This document shows, piece after piece, positions 1 to 7,745 of a DNA stretch of 64,000 bases; the stretch's first letter is position 1, and every line of letters starts with the position of its first letter. Source of the stretch: Singulisphaera sp. GP187 (GTDB taxonomy: Bacteria; Planctomycetota; Phycisphaerae; Phycisphaerales; SM1A02). The notes below the pieces were generated by a model that made no database searches, was not told where the DNA came from, and worked only from the letters and a program-made list of their open reading frames with translations. The stretch lies in assembly GCA_945862215.1 (NCBI GenBank), contig CAMAXY010000008.1:18880-82879 (forward strand). Direction: 5' to 3'. A program made the position numbers and the translations under genes.

Positions 1-283
1 TCACTGATGCAAGAGTCGCGACACAGAAAAATGCGTACGTCACCAATCCGATTCGTGAGAAGAACGAACCTATCTTTGGTTTTCTACCGAAGAGCACGAG
101 TGAAGCCGCCACTGCAAACAAACAGCCGATCAGCAACTGAGCAAATAAAATGGGAGACAGACCAATTCTCAGCCCGACGTTGCTCGTCCAGAGCGGCATC
201 CATGCAGTTCCTCCCTGCATCCAAGCGATCGCAGTGATGACCAAAAGGAGCGGAGTCAGAATTCGAATTGTGAATTGTTTCAT
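1..283 (-). CDS. Membrane protein, partial (3' end outside window)
   Basis: The complement reads from an ATG at 283 and stays open to the left edge, giving 94 residues. Residues 5-25 are a hydrophobic segment that could be a signal anchor. Two more hydrophobic stretches follow, around residues 44-64 and 77-94, so this is the N-terminal part of a multi-pass membrane protein. It lies 32 bp downstream of the MauE/thioredoxin-like gene on the same strand and may share its transcript. No family could be recognised from this fragment. I infer only that it is coding, from the long open frame, the ATG start and the membrane-like composition. Confidence 0.6.
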   Translation of the reverse strand, partial: MKQFTIRILTPLLLVITAIAWMQGGTAWMPLWTSNVGLRIGLSPILFAQLLIGCLFAVAASLVLFGRKPKIGSFFSRIGLVTYAFFCVATLASV

Positions 284-315
284 TTAGGAAATAGGTTTAG
301 CCGAGTCTGGGAATT

Positions 316-1434
316 TTATGGTGCAAGGCAGCGTTCAACTGCGGCATGGTCGTCAGGATTCGTCACAACTATTGTGACGATTCCGTCGACGACCTTTAAC
401 AAGATCGGGGTGGTCAAAACATAGTCCGGTCCTTTAAAAAGTGTACGCTGTTGACACTCAGAACAGGGCATTTCCAGTGAAGCAGCGGGATCAGTGTCTG
501 GAATTGCAATTGTTAATGTAGGAGTCTTCAGCGGTCCAGAGAAATATTTTTGCAGAAGCTCGTGGCAATGTTCGCAGTCTTCTCTATAGAACATGACGAA
601 CCAAGTTCCAGTGTTGATAGATGCAGGAGGTGCTGGAGTCATCAGGCGAGCCATATCTTGCGAATCCAATCGAACTCCGACCCACTTTGCAAATTCTGGA
701 ACGTAATACGGCGCAGCTTTCTGTGGAAAGCCAGGCCAAGCAAGCGTGGGAACTGTTGCAGGAGTCGACGTGATCGTTGCTGAGGATGGCGTCGCGACAA
801 GATTTGTTGCTGGAGTTGGTGCAGATGTTGGTGAAATTGCTCTGTCAGTGGATTCAGCTTGAGGAACATCTGTAGGCATCTCAATCTCTGCGCGGTGTGG
901 AACAAGTATGACGACGCATAATGAAACCACGAACAGCATGGCGCCCCATGGCAATCCAGAACTCATTGACAACTCTGGAGAATTTCGGGTTCGCTTCGAC
1001 AAGAGAGCAAGCACGAGAAGGGTCGCGTCGATTCCGAGCATCATGACTGGATTTGGACCGCTCGCTCCAAAGCATCCGCAAGAACCTTTCATTGCTTGTG
1101 TAAATCCACCCTTCTGGAATTCTGGCCAAATCATAGATAGCAGGATGATGCAGAAAAGAGACATCACCGCAATTGCGATCGTGCGAGCAAGCCTTGGCAT
1201 GCACAACATGGAGGCGACAAGCACGAATTCACTCAAAATAATCAGCCGTGTCGCACTATCAAGCCAGGCAGTTCCAGTGAGCCAGAACAATCCATCCATG
1301 CTCTGCACAAAGGACAGGACTGGCGGCGGCAACAACTTTGGATTTCGCGCATTGAGTTTATAAATCGCACCTGCCAACAACCAAAGTGGAATCGCAAGTC
1401 GGCAGACGTAAAAGTAAAGGCGATGACGGCTCAT
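316..1434 (-). CDS. MauE/DoxX-like membrane domain fused to a thioredoxin-like domain
   Basis: 372 residues from an ATG. The N-terminal half has about five hydrophobic helices and a SCGCFG motif (about residues 117-122), as seen in MauE/DoxX-like redox membrane proteins. A proline/threonine/alanine-rich linker (about residues 190-235) leads to a C-terminal domain with a CEHC motif, a thioredoxin-like CxxC centre, followed by a further CSEC pair. Family knowledge suggests transfer of disulfide or thiol electrons across the membrane, with the soluble domain on the outer face. The substrate is unknown. It follows gmhA on the same strand after an 84-bp gap. Confidence 0.7.
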   Translation of the reverse strand: MSRHRLYFYVCRLAIPLWLLAGAIYKLNARNPKLLPPPVLSFVQSMDGLFWLTGTAWLDSATRLIILSEFVLVASMLCMPRLARTIAIAVMSLFCIILLSMIWPEFQKGGFTQAMKGSCGCFGASGPNPVMMLGIDATLLVLALLSKRTRNSPELSMSSGLPWGAMLFVVSLCVVILVPHRAEIEMPTDVPQAESTDRAISPTSAPTPATNLVATPSSATITSTPATVPTLAWPGFPQKAAPYYVPEFAKWVGVRLDSQDMARLMTPAPPASINTGTWFVMFYREDCEHCHELLQKYFSGPLKTPTLTIAIPDTDPAASLEMPCSECQQRTLFKGPDYVLTTPILLKVVDGIVTIVVTNPDDHAAVERCLAP

Positions 1435-1518
1435 GATCGTGTGGTTCTCTATTTCATTCGCAGGAAGTTCAGATTCTGCTCGGTAGAATTGGAGTTTGGT
1501 GCGTTTGGAATGGTCACT

Positions 1519-2097
1519 TCAAGCAGGTTCGAGGCTTTCACAAAGAATATGGATAATCATTTGATGAATTTCTTGGACTGCGGCGCCATCGACTCCAGAG
1601 ACAACGATTGGAAGGTCACACAACGCACGAGCTTTTCCGCCATCTGCTCCCAGAAGCCCGATCGTTCCTGCGCCTCGCAATTTTGCTGCTTCAAGTGCCC
1701 GAAGAATGTTTGGACTATTTCCAGATGTCGAGAGAACGATGAGTTGATCTCCCTTTGCAGCGAGTGCTTCGACTTGACGGGAATAGATGTGATCGAATCC
1801 GAAATCGTTTCCAATGCAAGTCAATGCAGTCGTGTCAGCGCAAAGGCAAATTGATTTCAGTGGCGCACGTGATGAACGATAACGGCCGATGAGTTCTTCA
1901 GAAAGATGGAGCGCCTCTGCTGCGCTGCCGCCATTTCCACAAGTCAGGATCATGTGCCCATTTGCAAGAGCAAGTTGCACATTTTTGATGAGCGCAGTCA
2001 GTTCTTGCCGCATAGCACCAAGGTTCCCAAGCGCAACTTTCGCTTGATCAAGTCGGTGTTGGATGCAGGCTTCGGCGGTCCGTGCGGAAGATGACAT
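1519..2097 (-). CDS. gmhA: Phosphoheptose isomerase (SIS domain, GmhA-like)
   Basis: 192 residues, the usual size for GmhA. One SIS sugar-isomerase domain covers nearly the whole chain. Hallmarks are CGNGGSAAEALHLSEEL (around residue 53), where phosphate is bound, the STSGNS loop (about residue 124) and a late EIHQ motif carrying the catalytic His. The family isomerises sedoheptulose 7-phosphate to heptose 7-phosphate in the cytoplasm, the first step to ADP-heptose for the LPS core. The waaA homologue elsewhere in the window fits an LPS-making cell. A related SIS enzyme acting on another sugar phosphate cannot be excluded. Confidence 0.85.
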   Translation of the reverse strand: MSSSARTAEACIQHRLDQAKVALGNLGAMRQELTALIKNVQLALANGHMILTCGNGGSAAEALHLSEELIGRYRSSRAPLKSICLCADTTALTCIGNDFGFDHIYSRQVEALAAKGDQLIVLSTSGNSPNILRALEAAKLRGAGTIGLLGADGGKARALCDLPIVVSGVDGAAVQEIHQMIIHILCESLEPA

Positions 2098-2199
2098 GTT
2101 CGCAGTCTAGTGTGAATGCGCATCTGCATCGCGCACTCTTGAAAAGTATGAGTGATGTGCGCTTTGCCTCGCGAGATTGGCTAGGCTTCTGTCCCTTGA

Positions 2200-3591
2200 T
2201 TGGAGTTTAACATCGCACGCCAAACTTTTCACAAGCAATCATCAATGCCAGCATCGCGATCTGCGCTTGCTGCTTGGCACTTTTCTCCAGGCGCAATCAA
2301 TCGATTGCTACCACCGTGGCAGGATGTCCAAATCGAGCAGAACGAACCGCTTCGGGATGGTTCGCGGACTGTTCTTGGGCTAAAGGTTGGGCCGATGCGG
2401 ATTCGATGGGTCGCTGTGCATGAACAAGTGAAACCTGGGGAACAATTTGTTGATCGATCTGTTCAGGGTCCATTCAAGCAGTGGGTTCACGAGCATTCAT
2501 TCTTGGACAAGGGCGCGCTGCAGAGTGATCTGCGAGATAGTGTCGAATATCAGTTGCCGTTCTCTGCGATTTCCGACATTTTTATGGGCTGGAAAATTCG
2601 CAGTGATCTCGCGCAGATGTTCGCCTTTCGACATCAACGCACACGAGACGATCTCGCTCGTCATTCACAGTATTCCGACCGTCCGCGCAGAACGATTGCG
2701 GTGACAGGTTCCACAGGGGCAGTTGGTCGCGCACTCTGCGCGTTTCTTTCCACGGGTGGGCATCGAGTTCTTCGACTCGTCCGCGGTGGATCAACTCTTG
2801 GTCCTGACGAGGTTCGTTGGAATCCAACGGGAGAGTGGGATGCCAGCAAGCTTGAAGGAATTGATGCTGTCGTGCATCTTGCCGGCGCAAATATTGCAGA
2901 AGGAAGATGGACTGCGGCGCGCAAGAAAGTGATCTTGGAGAGTCGAGAGTTGGGCACTCGAAATTTGAGCCAGGCAATCGCAAGATTGAATCGTCCCCCA
3001 TCGGTGATGATCTGCGCTTCTGGGGTTGGATTTTATGGCAACCTTCAAGAAGGTTTGGTTGATGAAAGTGCGCCAAACGGCAGTAGTTTTCTTGCTCAAG
3101 TGACGCAGGCGTGGGAGTCCGCATTGCAACCGGTCGAGTCGCGTGGAATTCGTGTTGTTCGAATGCGAATCGGGATTGTGTTGAATGCACGAACTGGAGT
3201 GCTTGGAAGTATGACACTTCCATTTCTCTTTGGAGCTGGCGGTCGTGTGGGCAGTGGCCGTCAAGGAATGAGTTGGATTCATCTCGATGATCTTGTCGCA
3301 GCGATTCAATTTGCAATCGAAGAGAAAACTATTTCAGGCGCGGTGAATACAGTCTCGCCGCGTCCAGTCGCGCAGATGGATTTCGCTCGTGCGCTTGCAC
3401 GAGTGCTTCATCGTCCATGTATCGCGCCATTACCTGCACCGATCGTTCGACTGATGTTTGGAGAGATGGGCAGCGAGCTCTTGCTTTCTGGGCAATTCGT
3501 TCATCCCAAAGTTTTGCTTGACCATGGCTTTCGATTTGGATACGCCACGATTGATGAAGCGCTCAGCTTTGCATTTGGAAAAATGAAATGA
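2200..3591 (+). CDS. TIGR01777-family NAD(P) epimerase with N-terminal SRPBCC domain
   Basis: 463 residues from a TTG start. An in-frame ATG at 2245 is possible but would remove the first strand of the SRPBCC-like domain. Residues 1-155 resemble the START/SRPBCC ligand-binding domain often fused to this family. From about residue 163 an extended SDR domain begins with the nucleotide loop GSTGAVG and continues with HLAGANIAEGRW, a family signature. The family (YfcH/SDR39U1) is called a putative epimerase or cell-division-inhibitor relative and its substrate is unknown. The stop overlaps the photolyase start by 4 bp, so the two are translationally coupled. Confidence 0.85.
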   Translation: MEFNIARQTFHKQSSMPASRSALAAWHFSPGAINRLLPPWQDVQIEQNEPLRDGSRTVLGLKVGPMRIRWVAVHEQVKPGEQFVDRSVQGPFKQWVHEHSFLDKGALQSDLRDSVEYQLPFSAISDIFMGWKIRSDLAQMFAFRHQRTRDDLARHSQYSDRPRRTIAVTGSTGAVGRALCAFLSTGGHRVLRLVRGGSTLGPDEVRWNPTGEWDASKLEGIDAVVHLAGANIAEGRWTAARKKVILESRELGTRNLSQAIARLNRPPSVMICASGVGFYGNLQEGLVDESAPNGSSFLAQVTQAWESALQPVESRGIRVVRMRIGIVLNARTGVLGSMTLPFLFGAGGRVGSGRQGMSWIHLDDLVAAIQFAIEEKTISGAVNTVSPRPVAQMDFARALARVLHRPCIAPLPAPIVRLMFGEMGSELLLSGQFVHPKVLLDHGFRFGYATIDEALSFAFGKMK

Positions 3592-5033
3592 AAGCAGAAC
3601 CGCAATCGCGCCCAGTGATTGTTTGGTTTCGCCAAGATCTCCGTACTGATGATCATCCAGCGCTTCATGCCGCATCACAGGGTGGGCGTGTGGTTATTCC
3701 TGTTTTTATCTGGGATCCAAAGAGTGAAGGAGCATGGCCAGTCGGTGGTGCATCGAAGTGGTGGCTTCATTTTTCGCTTGCTTCTCTTGGGAAAACGCTT
3801 TCGACTTTAGGATCCCCGTTGATTCTTCGGCAGGGTGCACCAGAAAAAGTGCTCGCAGAAATTGCGAAGGCGACTGGTGCTGCTGGAGTCCACTGTTCGA
3901 TGCGTTACGAACCGAGTGCCAAAGCGCAAGAAGTATTGGTCAGGAAGGAACTACTCGCAGTTGGAGTTTCATTTGCAGGGCATGCAGGAACTTTGATGCA
4001 CGATCCAGCGGTGATTCGTACTGGATCGGGTGTGCCATACAAGGTTTACACGCCTTTTGCGAAGTCGTATCGCAACTCGATGAGCAGTGATCCGCCGCTC
4101 TCGTCCCCGAAAACATTGAAAGGAAGTGACGCAAAGATTCCGAGCGATTCTTTAGATGATCTGAAACTTCTACCTGCGATTGATTGGGCGACGACTATGC
4201 GCAAGTGGTGGCAACCTGGCGAAGAAGGCGCACACAAAAGATTGTCGAAGTTTACTCTTCAGGCGGCGCAGGCGTATGGCGAGAATCGCGATATCCCAGC
4301 TGAAGATGGTTCATCAAGGCTGAGCGCGCATTTGCATTGGGGCGAGATTTCGCCGCGACGTATTTGGAATGAAGTATCAAAGTCTCCTGCTGCGGCTACG
4401 GTTGGAGCGCAAAAATATCTTGCGGAGATTCTCTGGCGAGACTTTGCATATCACGTGATGTCGAATTTCCCACGCACTTCGGAGAGTCCACTTCGACCAG
4501 AGTTTGAGCGCTTTCCGTGGGAGCCCTCTGCTGAACGGTTGAAAGCGTGGAAGCGGGGTCAGACGGGATATCCAATCGTCGATGCTGGTATGCGGCAACT
4601 CTGGGCAACGGGATGGATGCATAATCGAGTTCGGATGATCGTCGCAAGTTTTTTGGTGAAGCATTTGCTGCAAGATTGGCAGGAGGGTGCGAAATGGTTT
4701 TGGGAGACGCTTGTTGATGCGGATCTTTCGAGTAATTCGCTTGGATGGCAATGGAGTGCAGGATGCGGTGCTGATGCGGCGCCATACTTTCGGATCTTCA
4801 ATCCGATTTTGCAAGGCGAAAAGTTTGACTCGCAGGGGACATATGTGCGAGAATGGATTCCTGAATTAGCGAAAGTGCCTAGCGAATTCATTCATCAGCC
4901 ATGGAATGCGCCGCCTTTGGTTTTGCTTCAATCGGGAGTCGAACTTGGTGGAAATTATCCTGCACCAATTGTTGATCACGTGACTGCGCGAAATCGAGCG
5001 TTGGCGGCGTTGAGTGCGTTTGGGAAGAAGTAA
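3588..5033 (+). CDS. phrB: Deoxyribodipyrimidine photolyase (cryptochrome/photolyase family)
   Basis: 481 residues. The N-terminal Rossmann-like antenna domain starts with WFRQDLRTDDHPAL. The C-terminal FAD domain has LAEILWRDFAYH, the GYPIVDAGMRQL signature (about residues 328-339), MHNRVRM and WQWSAGCGADAAPYFRIFNP. The family repairs cyclobutane pyrimidine dimers in DNA using blue light and reduced FAD. Length and motifs fit class I CPD photolyases rather than plant-type cryptochromes. It overlaps the upstream epimerase by ATGA. The downstream gap holds repeats and no clear terminator. Confidence 0.93.
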   Translation: MKAEPQSRPVIVWFRQDLRTDDHPALHAASQGGRVVIPVFIWDPKSEGAWPVGGASKWWLHFSLASLGKTLSTLGSPLILRQGAPEKVLAEIAKATGAAGVHCSMRYEPSAKAQEVLVRKELLAVGVSFAGHAGTLMHDPAVIRTGSGVPYKVYTPFAKSYRNSMSSDPPLSSPKTLKGSDAKIPSDSLDDLKLLPAIDWATTMRKWWQPGEEGAHKRLSKFTLQAAQAYGENRDIPAEDGSSRLSAHLHWGEISPRRIWNEVSKSPAAATVGAQKYLAEILWRDFAYHVMSNFPRTSESPLRPEFERFPWEPSAERLKAWKRGQTGYPIVDAGMRQLWATGWMHNRVRMIVASFLVKHLLQDWQEGAKWFWETLVDADLSSNSLGWQWSAGCGADAAPYFRIFNPILQGEKFDSQGTYVREWIPELAKVPSEFIHQPWNAPPLVLLQSGVELGGNYPAPIVDHVTARNRALAALSAFGKK

Positions 5034-5055
5034 TTGCCATTGTGAGTTTCTTGGC

Positions 5056-5099
5056 GAAGCCTCGGATACAGCCTCGGATACAGCCTCGGATACAGCCGC
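5056..5099. repeat. Short tandem repeat, 12-bp unit, about three copies
   Basis: A 12-bp unit, GCCTCGGATACA, is repeated three times in a row and followed by a diverged GCCGCGG end. It begins about 20 bp after the photolyase stop codon. A sequence resembling its last part recurs at 5267-5280, before the second palindromic element, so it belongs to a larger duplicated block. Confidence 0.85.
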
Positions 5100-5117
5100 G
5101 GAATTGCATAAGAGGGC

Positions 5118-5243
5118 AGCCGTGAAAAGATCCCGCCGGGCTCAGACAGTCCTCGGCGACCGACACGATCTGGTTTACGAAATTTTATTGCAAGTGCAGT
5201 CGGGGGGCCTGCGGAACTCGCCCGGCAGAATTTTTCAACGGCT
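5118..5243. repeat. Palindromic repeat element, copy A (~126 bp, MITE-like)
   Basis: The left end (AGCCGTGAAAAGATC, continuing to CGCCGGGC) is the imperfect inverted repeat of the right end (GCCCGGCAGAATTTTTCAAC plus GGCT). The terminal inverted repeats are about 24 bp with a few mismatches and a one-base indel. An inner hairpin CGCCG...CGGCG lies near the left end. The element has no coding capacity. Copy B starts 180 bp further on and is almost identical for its first 68 bp. The structure resembles a small non-autonomous transposable or REP-like element. Confidence 0.75.
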
Positions 5244-5297
5244 GGATACGCAAGTTGAAGTGCGACGGATACAGCCGCGGATTACACATATGAGGGA

Positions 5298-5422
5298 AGC
5301 CGTGAAAAGATCCCGCCGGGCTCAGACAGTCCTCGGCGACCGACACGATCTGGTTTACGAAATTTAATTGCAGGTGCAGTCGTCCGCCTGCGGAACTCGC
5401 CCGGCAGAATTTTTCAACGGCT
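5298..5422. repeat. Palindromic repeat element, copy B (~125 bp, MITE-like)
   Basis: This is a second copy of the element at 5118-5243, with the same inverted termini. The first 68 bp are identical to copy A, and the middle differs by a few substitutions and a short indel. Flanks also match partly: GAGGG precedes both copies and TACGCAA follows both. The two copies therefore probably arose by tandem duplication of a ~180-bp block rather than by two independent insertions. Confidence 0.75.
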
Positions 5423-5447
5423 GTGTACGCAAACAGATGCACGACGG

Positions 5448-5488
5448 AAACAGCCACAGCCACAGCCACAGCCACAGCCACAGCCGCA
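5448..5488. repeat. Hexanucleotide repeat (ACAGCC)n
   Basis: About six copies of a 6-bp unit ACAGCC, the last one degenerate (GCAGTC), sit between palindromic element B and the 3' end of the MFS gene on the other strand. Together with the repeats to its left it makes the whole 5034-5519 gap repetitive, and I see no gene there. Confidence 0.85.
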
Positions 5489-5519
5489 GTCTCAGTTGAA
5501 ACAGTTATTAAAGTTGATT

Positions 5520-6785
5520 TCAGTTTGTATTCGAAGAGAGCATTTTTTGTTTTTGTGTCCACGAATTGAAAAATGGCAAAACCGCTGGAACCGCAGCGAT
5601 TGCGAGCAGCCCCCACACGATTGCAACAGTCCATCCGCCGCCTCCCAGCAGAAATCCGCAGAGTCCAGCTGCAGGTCCAACGACATATCCAAGTCCGATG
5701 AGTGCTTCGTGCATTCCACCCGCGTCAATTCCTGCGCTTCCAACGCGCAGTGCGTAATAGAGAGCCGCATAATAGATAATTCCGTGACCCGCTCCGAAGA
5801 GCGCAAGCCCGATGACGATGAAAGGCACAGATGGAATCGTCACGACGATTGCAAAGCCGCTCGCAAGCAGAATTGATCCTGCAAGCAACGTGCTCCATCG
5901 TCCATGCCAGAAAGAAATGTGAGCCATAAGTGCAACGACGACAACACGCGTACTCAACCAGACTGCAGTCAGAGGTGTTTCACTCGTCGCATCGAGTTTC
6001 AATCGATCGAGCAGATATGGCATCAGAGGACTCAACGCGCCAACGAGCAAATATGAAGCGGGCAAAAGAATTCGCGCGCTTTTCAAATGAGAGTTGTAAT
6101 CAGCTGGAGCTTCTTCCGGAGGTGCGTGGTGATGTCCGGGATGAGACGGCACAAACCAAAGACACGCCATCGAAAGCAAACTCATCGGCAGAATTGCAAA
6201 GAGTGCAAGCCGCGGATTCATCCATCCCTCAATTTGTTGCAGAGGCGCCATTAAAAAGAGCGCCAATGAAACAGAAGTCATCCAAACAATGCACCATTCT
6301 CCGATTGCTTTTCGCGTTTGCTGTGCGCTTCTCCCCGCAGCCACATACGACTCGATGATTGGCCAAAGACACGCGCCGGTGAAACTCGTGACGATCGCGA
6401 TCACGATCAGCCCCACGCTGGAATTGCCGACATAAATGAGTGGTGCGACCAATACCTGTATCAGAAACAAGATCATCATCACTTTGCGTGCGTTGACATG
6501 TCGTTCAAATCTTCGAACGAGTCGACCACAATAAAGCGCCGAGAATGCATAGACAGCACCAGTGACGATATAGAGCCCGTATGTTTGGGATGCTGAATAA
6601 TGAAATTCCTGAGAGGTGATGAATCCAAGCCCGTTCCAAAGCACCCCTGTTGCAAGAGAATTGAGAAAAGTTATCGCCTTAATTCCAAGGCTTCCTCGAT
6701 GCGTCATTCGGTCTACGATTTGATGCCTGTCGTGAGATCCACCAGGAACCGGCGTCGTGTCTTTGGGGATCAAATCTTGCGGCAT
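5520..6785 (-). CDS. MFS transporter
   Basis: 421 residues with about twelve hydrophobic segments, the layout of the major facilitator superfamily. The first segment begins at about residue 36 after a polar N-terminus. A basic loop with YCGRLVRRFERHVNARK (about residues 80-96) matches the motif A region between helices 2 and 3. A His-rich patch (PGHHHAPPEE, about residue 216) lies in the central cytoplasmic loop. The substrate cannot be told from sequence. It stands alone, divergent from the tRNA and running towards the repeat block. Confidence 0.8.
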   Translation of the reverse strand: MPQDLIPKDTTPVPGGSHDRHQIVDRMTHRGSLGIKAITFLNSLATGVLWNGLGFITSQEFHYSASQTYGLYIVTGAVYAFSALYCGRLVRRFERHVNARKVMMILFLIQVLVAPLIYVGNSSVGLIVIAIVTSFTGACLWPIIESYVAAGRSAQQTRKAIGEWCIVWMTSVSLALFLMAPLQQIEGWMNPRLALFAILPMSLLSMACLWFVPSHPGHHHAPPEEAPADYNSHLKSARILLPASYLLVGALSPLMPYLLDRLKLDATSETPLTAVWLSTRVVVVALMAHISFWHGRWSTLLAGSILLASGFAIVVTIPSVPFIVIGLALFGAGHGIIYYAALYYALRVGSAGIDAGGMHEALIGLGYVVGPAAGLCGFLLGGGGWTVAIVWGLLAIAAVPAVLPFFNSWTQKQKMLSSNTN

Positions 6786-6796
6786 GCAATCGTGAG

Positions 6797-6829
6797 GCTA
6801 GCCCCGCTGTGAGTTTGGTGGGGTTAGAA
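6797..6829. other. Imperfect inverted repeat between MFS gene and tRNA
   Basis: CTAGCCCCGC and GTGGGGTTAG form an 8-of-10 inverted repeat separated by about 13 bases. It lies in the divergent space between the MFS start and tRNA-Arg. It could be a regulatory site or chance. There is no U-tract on either side, so it is not an obvious terminator. Confidence 0.3.
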
Positions 6830-6839
6830 TTAGTTAAAA

Positions 6840-6913
6840 GTCTTCGTAGCTCAATTGGATAGAGCATTGCCCTCCGAAGGCAAAGGTTGTGCGTTCAAGT
6901 CGCACCGAGGACG
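6840..6913 (+). tRNA. tRNA-Arg (anticodon CCG)
   Basis: A complete cloverleaf can be drawn. The acceptor stem pairs GTCTTCG with CGAGGAC (one G-U pair). The D arm is GCTCAATTGGATAGAGC. The anticodon stem TTGCC/GGCAA carries the loop CTCCGAA, so the anticodon is CCG. The T arm is GCGTTCAAGTCGCAC, with the TTCAAGT loop. The discriminator base is G and no CCA is encoded. It reads CGG arginine codons. Confidence 0.97.
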
Positions 6914-7005
6914 TTCAAGATCAGCCCCAGCGTTTTCTTGATGAAGTTCTGAGTCGTTTGACGTGACCGGCCACGATTTGTTTCGTCACAAAGTAACCTC
7001 TGTGA

Positions 7006-7290
7006 ATGCAAATCGCTGAATTCCAAACATTGATTCGATCGCGCTATGACGAGACTGATCGCGCACGGGGACCTTCCAAAACATTTGTCTGGTTCGCTGA
7101 GGAATTTGGCGAATTGGCGCACGCAATCGGCAAGCATGAACGAGGTGATGGGGATCCAGCAAATTTGCGCGAAGAATTCGCCGATTGCTTGGCGTGGATG
7201 TGCACGCTTGCAAACATTTGCGATGTTGATCTCGAACAAGCGATTCGCGAAAAATATTTGACCGACGGTGGACCGAAAGGCACAAAATGA
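7006..7290 (+). CDS. MazG-like nucleotide pyrophosphohydrolase
   Basis: 94 residues, the size of a single-domain MazG-type all-alpha NTP pyrophosphohydrolase. The metal-binding signature is visible as EEFGEL (about residue 32) and EEFADCLAW (about residue 56), the E-x-x-E ... E-x-x-D pattern. Family members hydrolyse (d)NTPs to monophosphates, usually as house-cleaning. The stop overlaps the HIT gene start by 4 bp, so two nucleotide-handling proteins are coupled. The substrate is not predictable. Confidence 0.82.
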   Translation: MQIAEFQTLIRSRYDETDRARGPSKTFVWFAEEFGELAHAIGKHERGDGDPANLREEFADCLAWMCTLANICDVDLEQAIREKYLTDGGPKGTK

Positions 7291-7745
7291 CATCAGTGTG
7301 CGGCGTGTGTGCAATCCACGAAAACGAGATGCTTGGCGAGCTTGTCGCTTGGGAAAGTGAGCGATGGATTCTTCGACATCACGCTGCTCCGGCCCCATTG
7401 GCTGGCTGGTTTCTGTTGGACACGAAGCGACATGTCGCAAGCGCCGCAGACTTTGATGATCTTGAAGAGGCAGAATTCGCTCAAGTTCTTGGTGCTGCGA
7501 TGCGCGCAATTCGCAGTGCGGTTGACGTTCCTCGTGTCTATGTGATTCTGTTCGGTGAAGGCGCTCAACATGTGCATGCGCATCTCATTCCGCGCGATCC
7601 GTCGCAGTCTGGAACTGCTGCGTGGGAGATTGCCGATTGGTACAGAGCGGTTGATTCTGGAAAGCGCACCGCCGCGCCATCAGATGAAGTTGCGCGTGCA
7701 GTGCAGCGAGTTCGAGAAGAAATGCGGACGGCAGTTAAGATTTGA
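7287..7745 (+). CDS. HIT-family (histidine triad) hydrolase
   Basis: 152 residues. The histidine triad is HVHAHLIP (about residues 92-99), with the nucleophilic second His expected to attack the alpha-phosphate of a nucleotide conjugate. An N-terminal CGVC pair resembles the zinc-binding cysteines of many HIT proteins. The family acts on dinucleoside polyphosphates or aminoacyl/phosphoramidate nucleotides in the cytoplasm. It overlaps the MazG-like gene by ATGA. Its 3' end overlaps the convergent flavoprotein gene by 11 bp. Confidence 0.87.
   Translation: MTSVCGVCAIHENEMLGELVAWESERWILRHHAAPAPLAGWFLLDTKRHVASAADFDDLEEAEFAQVLGAAMRAIRSAVDVPRVYVILFGEGAQHVHAHLIPRDPSQSGTAAWEIADWYRAVDSGKRTAAPSDEVARAVQRVREEMRTAVKI

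Noticed and set aside
2582..3316. 244-residue minus-strand frame
   Set aside because: It is antisense to the epimerase SDR domain, with no motif and a Gln/His/Arg-rich composition.
5014..5367. Open frame on the plus strand through the repeat region
   Set aside because: It reads through the palindromic elements and encodes the same peptide twice. This comes from the duplicated DNA, not a gene.
5056..5490. Possible CRISPR array
   Set aside because: Repeat units are 6, 12 and ~180 bp without regular 28-36 bp repeats or unique spacers, and no cas gene is in the window.
5185..5634. Minus-strand frame through the repeats into the MFS gene
   Set aside because: Its upper part is a shadow of the MFS gene in another frame and the rest is repeat DNA with a low-complexity Val/Ala run.
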